Below, one piece after another: positions 34,814-41,842 of a stretch of DNA of 64,000 nucleotides. The notes beneath the pieces are model-generated. The model saw nothing but the letters and a program-made list of their open reading frames with translations, ran no database searches and was not told the DNA's origin. Position 1 is the stretch's first letter; every line of letters starts with the position of its first letter. The DNA lies in assembly GCF_010894455.1 (NCBI RefSeq), contig NZ_JAAIXY010000021.1:124001-188000 (forward strand), in the 5' to 3' direction. This stretch comes from Myxococcus eversor. GTDB taxonomy: Bacteria; Myxococcota; Myxococcia; Myxococcales; Myxococcaceae. The position numbers and the translations under genes are program-made.

Positions 34814-36016
34814 ATGTCCACGAGACTGAAATCCTCGCGCAGCCTCCCGCCCACTGTCCTCGCCCTGTGTCTGACAATGGCCGCGTGCGACCCGGCGGAG
34901 TTTCCCGACACACCGACATCGGTGAAGTGGGTGACCGTTCCGGCGTCCGACGACCGGGTGCAGTACATCGGACGGACGTACGACTCCGACAACGGCGTCA
35001 TCTTCTCCCATCCCGGCGTCACGGTTCGCGCGAGCTTCTGGGGAGACGCCCTCCGGATGCGGCTCAACGACGCGGGCCTTGGCGGCGCGACGGGGACCAA
35101 CTTCTTCGATGTCGTGATTGATGGGGCGGAGCCGAAGCTGCTGGAGGTGCGGCGCAGCCAGTCCTTCTATGAGCTCGCCACGGACCTCACCGAAGGACTG
35201 CACACGGTGGAGCTCATGAAGCGCACCGAGTCTTCGGTAGGCTACAGCGAGTTCGTGGCGCTCGAGGTCCACGGTGAGCCCAGGGAGCCCCCTGCCCGCC
35301 CGGAGCTCAAGATGGAGTTCATTGGAGACTCCATCACCTGTGGCTACGGCAACGATGTCACCGTCTTCCCCCGGCCGCCCCCATGGAGCGCGCCCACCTT
35401 CACGTCGAAGAACGAGAATCACAGACGGACCTATGGCTGGCTCACGGCCCAGCGCCTGGGGGCCGAGTCCGTCCACATCTGCTATTCGGGTCGAGGCATG
35501 TACCGCAACCTGGACGCCTCGCGGGTGGGACGGGTGCCGGACATCTACGAGCTCGCCGTCCCGGACCATCCGGTCGCCTGGGACTTCTCCGGCGAGTCAC
35601 CCGATGTGATTGTCATCAACGCCGGCACCAATGACACCTTCGCGGGCTCGGGCACCGCCGAGTACCTTCCAGATGAGACGGCGTTCAAGGCGGCCTATCG
35701 GGCGTTCCTCGGGCGACTGAGGACGCTGCACCCTCGAGCACACATCATCTGCACGATGGGAACCATGACGGACGGCTACAAGGAAGCCGAGGGAATTGGC
35801 ATGCCCGCGGTGGAGTCCGTGCATGTCGGCCACTGGCTCACCGAACTGGTGGCGGAGAGGAATCAGCAGGGTGATGCCCGCGTCTATCGCCATGTCATGG
35901 CCGTGCAGGACCCGGCCATCGACGGAGTCGGAGAGGATTGGCACCCCTCCGCGGGCACGCACGCGAAGATGGCGGAGGCACTGGGCCGGTTCATCGAGGA
36001 CGTCGTGAGGCCCTGA
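34814..36016 (+). CDS. SGNH/GDSL esterase lipoprotein, CE2-like acetyl-xylan esterase
   Basis: 400 residues; lipobox in PTVLALCLTMAAC. Residues about 35-150 form a jelly-roll domain (YIGRTYDSDNGVIFSHPGVT), followed by the SGNH hydrolase: block I KMEFIGDSITCGYG (nucleophile Ser), block III VIVINAGTNDTF and block V DWHPSAGTHAKMA (Asp-x-x-His equivalent). The order jelly roll then SGNH, and the W-H-P-S-x-x-x-H pattern, match carbohydrate esterase family 2, which removes acetyl groups from xylan or mannan. The context (CBM1 lipoprotein nearby) supports polysaccharide use. Confidence 0.9.
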   Translation: MSTRLKSSRSLPPTVLALCLTMAACDPAEFPDTPTSVKWVTVPASDDRVQYIGRTYDSDNGVIFSHPGVTVRASFWGDALRMRLNDAGLGGATGTNFFDVVIDGAEPKLLEVRRSQSFYELATDLTEGLHTVELMKRTESSVGYSEFVALEVHGEPREPPARPELKMEFIGDSITCGYGNDVTVFPRPPPWSAPTFTSKNENHRRTYGWLTAQRLGAESVHICYSGRGMYRNLDASRVGRVPDIYELAVPDHPVAWDFSGESPDVIVINAGTNDTFAGSGTAEYLPDETAFKAAYRAFLGRLRTLHPRAHIICTMGTMTDGYKEAEGIGMPAVESVHVGHWLTELVAERNQQGDARVYRHVMAVQDPAIDGVGEDWHPSAGTHAKMAEALGRFIEDVVRP

Positions 36017-36063
36017 CGCGTCAGGTCCGGGCTGTGACATGGAATTCAGGGTAGGCTTGGAGA

Positions 36064-36561
36064 ATGCGATCCGCACTCCTTGCCATCGTCTTGTTCGCCA
36101 CGGCCTCCACGTCCTGTAGCGCCACCGCCGGGCGCTCCGACCCGCCCACGCCAGAGGACTTCTTCCGCCGCCCGGACCGGGTGCAAATCTTCATCGCGGA
36201 CATGGTGGGGCCAGGGGAGCGGGATGAGACGACTCCTGGCAATGGCTACTTCGTCTACTCCAAGGAAGGTCCCGAGCTGAGCTCGAGGCAGCGCAGGGCC
36301 CTGGCGGATATCTGGAAATCCCCCAAGGACTTCGTGCCCTACCCGGAGAGGAAGTGTGGCTTCAACCCGGACATCGCCTTCCGCTTCTGGATTGGAAAGA
36401 CGTTTGTGGACGCAGTGGCCTGTTTCAGTTGCCGGATGCTCATGTTCCGTGACGCCCAGGGCAACCCCCTCCCGGATGCCGGCTTCCTGGACGGATTCCC
36501 GGTCATGCAGGACCTCGCGAAGCAGTCGTTTCCCGAAGGCGGGTTCAGCGCGGGCTGGTGA
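36064..36561 (+). CDS. Small lipoprotein of unknown function
   Basis: 165 residues. MRSALLAIVLFATASTSC is a lipoprotein signal. The mature part is soluble; CGFNPDIAFRFW and a Cys pair in VACFSCRMLMF stand out, and the latter suggests a redox or metal site. No family was recognised. It follows the esterase by 47 bases on the same strand and may be transcribed with it; the site before the ATG (TTGGAGA) is close. Confidence 0.62.
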   Translation: MRSALLAIVLFATASTSCSATAGRSDPPTPEDFFRRPDRVQIFIADMVGPGERDETTPGNGYFVYSKEGPELSSRQRRALADIWKSPKDFVPYPERKCGFNPDIAFRFWIGKTFVDAVACFSCRMLMFRDAQGNPLPDAGFLDGFPVMQDLAKQSFPEGGFSAGW

Positions 36562-36772
36562 AGGCAGGACTCGTGCGGGCTTCGCCTCAACCCGCACGGG
36601 CATCTGCTTGTGAATATCCTGCGGGCAGGACGTCTGTCATTCCAAAGACAAAGCCATCGTCCTTGTCGACAGTATTGCCGGTGAGTTGACACGTCGATGA
36701 TGGCTTCGACGTTCGGCCATCAAAAACCATACGGCACTCAGGGCTTCCCGGACGTCACCCGAGAGGAAGACC

Positions 36773-37564
36773 ATGCGTTCTCACCGCGACATTCTCACCG
36801 GCACTTCTCCCGCTGTCTGGCTGCTCCTGCTGTCCGTTCCACTCCTGTCGGCCTGTGGAACAGGGCCCGATGAAGCGAGCATCGAGGAGGACTCCTCGAA
36901 TCAATCCCTGTCCGGTATCACCTGCGTGACGTTCCGACGCGGCGCCAACGGGACGGTGGCCGACACCACGATTGCCTCGCTGACTCCCAATTCGAACTTC
37001 GGGTCCCTGCAGTTGAACGTGGATTACCTCAATCCCATCGTCCTCGCCTCGCGGCAGGAAGCACTCCTGAAGTTCGACGTCAGCTCGATTCCGTCCAACT
37101 CCACCATCAACTCCGCCACGCTCCAGTTGTTCGCCGTGGCGCAGCTCAACGCCGTCACGGTGCATGCGGCCACTGCCGCCTGGGACGAATTCACGGTGAC
37201 CTTCAACAGCTTCAATCAGCAGTTCAGCCCCACGGTGCGGGCCACCATCCCTCCTGCCCTCCTGTCGGCGCGGAACGTGAATGTCACGGGACTGGTCACC
37301 GACTGGGGCTCCGGCAGCCTCGTGAACAACGGCCTCCTGCTCGACACCGCCGCGACGGCTGTCTCGGTGCCTTCCATCTTCTACAGCAGCGAGAGCACGG
37401 ACATCGCCAATCGGCCCGGCCTGGAGGTCTGCTACACGCCCCCTGAATGCGCGGTGACCTACGGACAATGCGGCGGGTTGAATTGGACGGGGCCCACGTG
37501 CTGCCAGGCTGGCTTCACCTGCACGTATGTCAACGACTCCTACAGCCAGTGCAATCCCCCCTGA
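36773..37564 (+). CDS. Lipoprotein with DNRLRE-type domain and C-terminal fungal-type CBM1
   Basis: 263 residues; lipobox in LLLLSVPLLSAC. Residues about 50-220 form a DNRLRE-like beta-sandwich (FRRGANGTVADTTIASLTPN, QEALLKFDVSSIPSNSTINS, NNGLLLDT), a non-catalytic module of secreted bacterial proteins. The last 36 residues are a carbohydrate-binding module of family 1: TYGQCGGLNWTGPTCCQAGF, then TCTYVNDSYSQC. The cysteines and the planar aromatic Y, W and Y positions are intact. CBM1 binds crystalline cellulose or chitin and is characteristic of fungi. There is no catalytic domain. GAGAGGAAG precedes the ATG and a hairpin ends the unit. Confidence 0.88.
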   Translation: MRSHRDILTGTSPAVWLLLLSVPLLSACGTGPDEASIEEDSSNQSLSGITCVTFRRGANGTVADTTIASLTPNSNFGSLQLNVDYLNPIVLASRQEALLKFDVSSIPSNSTINSATLQLFAVAQLNAVTVHAATAAWDEFTVTFNSFNQQFSPTVRATIPPALLSARNVNVTGLVTDWGSGSLVNNGLLLDTAATAVSVPSIFYSSESTDIANRPGLEVCYTPPECAVTYGQCGGLNWTGPTCCQAGFTCTYVNDSYSQCNPP

Positions 37565-37587
37565 CCGGGACACTCGGTCCGCACTGC

Positions 37588-37617
37588 TGCGGCGCCTCTG
37601 CTTGTCGAGGCGCCGCA
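37588..37617 (+). terminator. Hairpin 3' of the CBM1 lipoprotein gene
   Basis: A perfect 11-bp stem (TGCGGCGCCTC / GAGGCGCCGCA) with an 8-base loop, 23 bases past the stop codon. The ten-base core is identical to that of the hairpin after hppA. No T-run follows. Confidence 0.65.
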
Positions 37618-37778
37618 CGCGACCCGACACACCCGCTCAAGGCGTCAGCGAGCACGGCCCGCGCCGCGGCTACACAGGGGCTCCGTCATAAACTCCGTCC
37701 AGCTTGGGGACCATTGGGTGTACATGGAAACCCGCATCGCTCGAGGCGACCTGATGCGGGTGCCAACCCGGAGAGTTC

Positions 37779-38705
37779 ATGTCGGCAACACAGTCAGGCA
37801 GGGTGTTCTATCGGGGAGGCCATGCCGGCCCCGGCGTCCTCGGTGTACTCGCGGGCCCTGTCGACAACCCCGACGAGACGGAATCGACGATTTTCTACAC
37901 CGTCCGCGGCGATGAGTGGTCGAGGCAGGAGTTCGCGTTCGAGCTCTCCTCGCTGACCCATCTGGCTCAGCCAGGCAGCGCCGATGCCGGTTGGTGGTTG
38001 CTGGGCAAGCGCGGTGAAGTGGTCGCCTGCAACGGCGAAGCACCGCGCATCGAGCGCATCTCGACAGGTGGCACTGGCACCCCCGAGAAGAAGTTCGGTT
38101 ATCTCAGCCAGATTCGGGTCATCGATGGTGCGTTGTTCATCTGTGGCTACCGTCGTCAGGTCTATCGCCGGGACGGTGCGGAATGGCGCTTGCTCAGCGA
38201 TTCCATGCTCGACCGGCGCGCCAAGGGGCCGTGGACCGGATTCACGTCCATCGACGGGTTCGCGCGGAACGACGTCTACGCCGTGGGCGATGATGGGGAG
38301 ATCTGGCATTTCGACGGCGCGGCCTGGAAGCAATGCGAATCGCCCACCGACCAGACCCTGGCCGAGGTCCGCTGTGTCGATGGGAAGGTCTGGATTTGCG
38401 GTGACGGGGGTCTTGTCCTGTGTGGTGACAAGAACGGCTGGCACGTCGTCTGGGACAAGAAAGCGCCGTCCGAGAACTGGTGGAGCCTGGAGCGCTTCAT
38501 GGGACGACTCCATCTGGCCGGCAACGAGTTCCTGGGCGTGCTGGAAGACGGACAGGTCAGCGAAGTCGACGTCGGTCCGAAGGACTCCGTCACCACCATG
38601 GCGCTTCACGCCAGGGACGGCGTCCTCTGGGCGTTCGGCGAGGAAGACATCCTGTCGTGGGACGGCGGCAGCTGGCGAGAATGGGTGGCGCCGGAGAATC
38701 GCTAG
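37779..38705 (+). CDS. Predicted beta-propeller-like cytoplasmic protein
   Basis: 308 residues with no signal peptide. It contains about five or six repeats of a short strand pattern ending in W/G-x-W-H/E: VRGDEWSRQEF, YRRDGAEWRLLSD, WHFDGAAWKQCES, NGWHVVWDK, SWDGGSWREW, alternating with G-x-x-x-IC/VC-G (GALFICGYRRQVY, GKVWICGDGGLVL). This is the signature of a Kelch/WD-like propeller. Such proteins often mediate protein contacts and, beside toxins, act as immunity or adaptor proteins; nothing here proves that. GGAG precedes the ATG. An IS66 remnant lies just downstream. Confidence 0.75.
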   Translation: MSATQSGRVFYRGGHAGPGVLGVLAGPVDNPDETESTIFYTVRGDEWSRQEFAFELSSLTHLAQPGSADAGWWLLGKRGEVVACNGEAPRIERISTGGTGTPEKKFGYLSQIRVIDGALFICGYRRQVYRRDGAEWRLLSDSMLDRRAKGPWTGFTSIDGFARNDVYAVGDDGEIWHFDGAAWKQCESPTDQTLAEVRCVDGKVWICGDGGLVLCGDKNGWHVVWDKKAPSENWWSLERFMGRLHLAGNEFLGVLEDGQVSEVDVGPKDSVTTMALHARDGVLWAFGEEDILSWDGGSWREWVAPENR

Positions 38706-38785
38706 TCAGCCTGTCCAACGTCCCGCACCATGGAGCCGACCCACTGGGACAACGCGCGGGCCGCTCGCGAAGAATCGCGTCAGCC

Positions 38786-39636
38786 TCATGCGCCGCCCTT
38801 GAGCAACCGACCGACGGGTGACGCGGGGTGGCTGCCAAGGCGCATCAACACGTCAGCGAGGTACGCCTCGGGATTGACGCCGTTCGCCTCGCACGTGGCG
38901 ACCAGGGACCTGAGCCCCGCCAGATTCCGACCTGCCTCGTCATTTCCGACAAAGAGATAGTTCTTCCTGCCCAGGGCCAGGAGGCGCTCGGCGAGTGGCG
39001 CCGTGGCCCGCCGGCCCACCTCGTGGAAGACGTCACAGAGCGTGGTGCGCGCCACGGGCATGCCCGCGCGGGCCAGGGCCTTGGCCTGGCGATACAGCGG
39101 AATCGAGTCGCAGCACTTCGCCGTCACCACGTGCGCCAGGAAGCCCGGGCCGTACTGGCCCTGCTCAATGGCCTTCGGCGCGGGCGCGGTGAGGATGCCC
39201 GCGCCGCAGGGACAGACGAGCGTCTCCTGGAGGTGGACCTGCCGCTCCACGTGTGCGGGCACATGCTCGAGGATTTCGGTGCGCTTGCCGGGGCCCAGGG
39301 GCTTCAACGCCGTACCACCGCAGGCCGGACACCGCCGCGCTTCGTCGGGCACTCGATGGTGAATCACCCGCTCGGGCAACGTCGCGCGCGCCTCGCGCTT
39401 CCGCCGCCGCTCCTTCAGCGTCGCCTCATGCGGCCTGAGCACGTCCCCGGAGGACTTTCGCAACTCGTCCTCGACGCGGGGAGCTTCTCGCTCTTCTTTC
39501 CAAAGACGGTCCGCTGGAGGAGGGCGAGCTGGGATTCGATGCGGCCCACGCGCTCTTTGAGGGTGAGGTTCTCCCGCTCGAGCTCCTCGGCTCGCTCACG
39601 CCACTCGCACTGGTGCGTCTCGGCGAACGCTGCCAT
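38786..39636 (-). pseudogene. Remnant of IS66 transposase gene tnpC
   Basis: The frame starting at 39636 (MAAFAETHQCEW, then a coiled coil ending LLQRTVFGKKSEKL) is shifted near 39472-39482; the adjoining frame continues with DELRKSSGDVLRPHEATLKE and the zinc-ribbon segment RRCPACGG / LVCPCGAG. After LAERLLALGRK the sequence jumps to YLFVGNDEAGRNLAGLRSLV and ANGVNPEAYLADVL, which in IS66 lie close to the C-terminus. The middle of the catalytic DDE domain has therefore been deleted as well as frameshifted, so it is inactive. Confidence 0.85.
38803..38817 (+). repeat. IS66 remnant, right terminal inverted repeat
   Basis: GCAACCGACCGACGG read inward on the plus strand. It matches the inverted copy at 40116-40130 at 14 of 15 positions. 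It overlaps the end of the truncated tnpC frame. Confidence 0.6.
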
Positions 39637-39875
39637 CTCTCAGGGAGAACCAGCCCACCACTGACGGGCATTGCCTCGGCGACTGGGGGCGGTGCCCACT
39701 TGCCTGGTCTCCGGACGTGCGTCACGTCGATTCCGTCGAGGAGCATGGACAGTTGGGTGGCATCCAGCTGCGCTCCCAAGGCGTCCTTGGCGAAGGCAGG
39801 CAGGCGGAAGCGGCCCTGCTCCAAGCGCTTGTAGGTGAGGACGAAGCCGCCGGCGTCCCAGGAGAGAATCTTCAC
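39637..39875 (-). pseudogene. IS66 tnpB remnant, 5'-deleted
   Basis: Only the C-terminal part of the TnpB (Orf2) protein remains: VKILSWDAGGFVLTYKRLEQ, GRFRLPA, then LDATQLSMLLDGIDV, matching the family's VKVLxWDxxGFxLxYKRLExGRFxxP and LxLLLxGID. The N-terminal half is missing, and the frame is joined directly to tnpA. Confidence 0.82.
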
Positions 39876-40073
39876 CTTGGGAAGGAACGCCGCCCGAGGG
39901 CTGCCCCCCGTCTCGGACCGCCGAACCGGCGTGGCCGGTGACTTCTTGTACAGCCAGTACTGGAAGGCACCGAGCGAGACCTGGTGTCTGTCCGCGAATT
40001 CCTTCTGCGTCAGCTCGCTCGCCTCGAACTCCTCCACCAACTGCGTCCACTCATCCGGATTGGGTCGTCGCAT
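39876..40073 (-). pseudogene. IS66 tnpA remnant fused to tnpB
   Basis: About 66 residues of the small TnpA (Orf1) protein: MRRPNPDEWTQLVEEFEASE and LTQKEFADRHQVSLGAFQYW, the helix-turn-helix of IS66 Orf1. After PRAAFLP the frame runs into tnpB sequence, so the tnpA 3' part and the tnpB 5' part have been deleted together. Confidence 0.8.
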
Positions 40074-40115
40074 GCCGGAGTGAACCGGCGAATCCGCCCC
40101 GGTTCAGGACGCCCG

Positions 40116-40130
40116 CCGTCGGTCGGTTAC
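40116..40130 (-). repeat. IS66 remnant, left terminal inverted repeat
   Basis: On the minus strand this reads GTAACCGACCGACGG, upstream of tnpA, beginning with the GTAA typical of IS66 ends. Its partner is at 38803-38817. Confidence 0.65.
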
Positions 40131-40506
40131 GCATGAACTGGAGCCGTTGCTGTCCGGCCGGCCCACTATCTGAAGAGGTCCCCAGAGGCCAGACAGGGTG
40201 GCGCGGCACGCCATCGTCAAACTCCATGGTCCGCACCAATTGGCATTGGATAAGGGCATGGGTAAGGCGCCGCTGGGTGGGGCCCTAACCAGTCCCAACC
40301 CACCGACAGGGCGAAGACAGACCGCAAGAAATGCCTGCTGTCAGACTGGCGGGACGCCGCTCAACGTTGAGTCAGTAGCTCCGCACAGACGATTTCAAGC
40401 TGGAACGAACACCCGCAGGCGCCCACGAAAAAGCCCCGGGCCCCATGCCATGAGCATGGAACACCGGGGCGGATGCACGGAGAGCCTCGCGGGCTCCCGG
40501 CCAGTC
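40131..40506. other. Non-coding flank between the IS66 remnant and the Gly/Ala/Ser-rich gene
   Basis: No convincing gene is present in these 376 bases. Frames are short, use mixed codons and have no known domains. The only clear structure is the terminator at 40428-40470. Part may be debris from the rearranged insertion. Confidence 0.5.
40428..40470 (-). terminator. Intrinsic terminator of the 41562-40507 operon
   Basis: On the minus strand, GCCCCGG...CCGGGGC closes a long hairpin whose inner part CCATGC/GCATGG also pairs, followed by TTTTT. It begins 37 bases past the stop of the Gly/Ala/Ser-rich gene. This is the most textbook rho-independent terminator in the window. Confidence 0.85.
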
Positions 40507-41061
40507 CTACTGTCCGCGCACCAGCTGCGACTGCGCGAAGGCAGCGAGCTGCTGGGCGTTGAACTTGCCCTGCGCGATGTCCCCCGCCACGGTGGCGGCA
40601 TTGCGAACCGTCTCCACGGTGTCCGCCAGCTTGCCCACGTTCTGCGCCTTGCCGAGCATGCTGCTCACGCCCGCCAGCGGGCCACCGGCCACCATGGACA
40701 GTCCGTTGTCGATGAACTTGTCCGCGAACGGCTTGGCCAACTGGCCGATGCCGAACGGCAGGGAATCCAGCGCCTTGCCGACGATGTCCTTCAGCGGCCC
40801 GGTGATGGCGCTGAGCCCCTTTTCCAGGAGCCCAGAGACCTTGCCGAGCGCCTCGGAGACCTTGCCGAGCGCGTCGCCAATCCCCTTGGCCAGTCCACCC
40901 AGGCCCCCCAGCGCCTTGCCAATCCCGCCCAGCGCGTTGCTGATGCTGCTGGCGGCCTTGCTCGCGGCGTCAGCGGCCTTGCTGGCCGCGTTGCTCGCCG
41001 AGTTGCTCGCGCTGTTCGCACCGCTGCTACCACCCGCGCCACTGGAGCCGCCGACGGACAT
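40507..41061 (-). CDS. Gly/Ala/Ser-rich amphipathic helical protein
   Basis: 184 residues. A Ser/Gly/Asn-rich start (MSVGGSSGAGGSSG) is followed by an Ala/Ser/Lys/Asn tract (NAASKAADAASKAASS), then repeated amphipathic segments of the form L/I-G-K-A/V (GIGKALGGLGGLAKGIGDAL, GKVSEALGKVSGLLEKG) and a C-terminal globular-looking 70 residues. There is no signal peptide or lipobox. The pattern recalls pore-inserting translocators and other proteins that move from soluble to membrane-bound, but this is only an analogy. It is the second gene of a two-gene operon with its own terminator. Confidence 0.75.
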   Translation of the reverse strand: MSVGGSSGAGGSSGANSASNSASNAASKAADAASKAASSISNALGGIGKALGGLGGLAKGIGDALGKVSEALGKVSGLLEKGLSAITGPLKDIVGKALDSLPFGIGQLAKPFADKFIDNGLSMVAGGPLAGVSSMLGKAQNVGKLADTVETVRNAATVAGDIAQGKFNAQQLAAFAQSQLVRGQ

Positions 41062-41130
41062 GGGATTTCCTCGTGAAATGTAGGTTTACGTGATTATCGA
41101 GGACCGACCGGGAGAGTTGCGTCCGCCAGA

Positions 41131-41562
41131 CTAGAGCTCGGGCACCTGGGGCAGGTCCTTGAGGAGGGCCTGGCCTTTGGCCTCATCCGCCTCGGCCCGG
41201 GGCTGGTTCTCGTCGCCCCGCAAGGAGGGCTTGTTCTGGGAGGCGGACTGGTTCGCCTCGAAGCCCGTGGAATAGGAGGCCGGCGGCCCCAGGCCCAGCT
41301 CCCCCCGGGCGGCGCTCTTGAAGAACTCCCCCACCTCCTGGAGGGTCGGAGGATCATACCCGGCGGCCCGCAGCGCCTCGTCCGGGACGACCTGCAGCAC
41401 CGGCTCCTTCTCCGGGTGCTGGGCGTAGTCGAGCACCAGCTCCACGTAGGCCGCCAGCTCCATCCCCACCGATTTGGCGATGCGCTGGGTGTCCGGATCC
41501 GCGAGCAGCTCGGCGCGGACATTCTCGACGGGACGCGTGAGGCGGGGCTTCTGCTCGGACAT
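41131..41562 (-). CDS. Small hydrophilic protein of unknown function
   Basis: 143 residues without signal peptide. The N-terminal half is helical (VENVRAELLADPDTQRIAKS, GMELAAYVELVLDYAQHPEK); the rest is polar, Gln/Glu/Asn-rich and probably disordered, ending ALLKDLPQVPEL. It lies 69 bases upstream of the Gly/Ala/Ser-rich gene on the same strand. Size, charge and position would suit a chaperone or antidote for that partner; this is an inference from context only. Confidence 0.7.
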   Translation of the reverse strand: MSEQKPRLTRPVENVRAELLADPDTQRIAKSVGMELAAYVELVLDYAQHPEKEPVLQVVPDEALRAAGYDPPTLQEVGEFFKSAARGELGLGPPASYSTGFEANQSASQNKPSLRGDENQPRAEADEAKGQALLKDLPQVPEL

Positions 41563-41842
41563 GTGGGACCAGCTCCATCGGCGGTGAAGTACGACCTCCC
41601 AAGGTTAGCCGGACCTGGAAGCAGGCTCCAGGCTGTCGCCCATTCCAGGGGCTCCCAGACGTGCGAGTCCCCCGCCCGGGCCACTCGCACAGAGAGTGTC
41701 CACCAGCCAACACTCATCCCGCCCTCCAGGGCACACCCTGAGTGAAGTGTAAAATATAAGGAACTCGGGGATTTCTGGCGCCATCCCTGGCGTCGGTCAT
41801 CCCTCGTTCCAGACAGTCAAACACTGCCGAGGGAGCCATTAC

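Larger units (their letters stand above)
38803..40130 (-). mobile_element. Internally deleted IS66-family insertion sequence
   Basis: A 1.33-kb element bounded by imperfect inverted repeats (GTAACCGACCGACGG at one end, GCAACCGACCGACGG at the other; GTAA is the usual IS66 terminus). It holds remnants of all three IS66 genes in the standard order tnpA-tnpB-tnpC on the minus strand. Intact elements are about 2.5 kb. Deletions occur at the tnpA/tnpB junction and inside tnpC. The 8-base flanks (GCCCTTGA and GCATGAAC) are not direct repeats, so the insertion has been rearranged since. Confidence 0.78.

Noticed and set aside
38795..40138. Eight-base target duplication of the IS66 remnant
   Set aside because: The flanks GCCCTTGA and GCATGAAC do not match, so no target-site duplication can be claimed.
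40131..40427. A further transposase fragment right of the IS66 remnant
   Set aside because: Short frames on both strands do not resemble any transposase I know; left as unassigned sequence.
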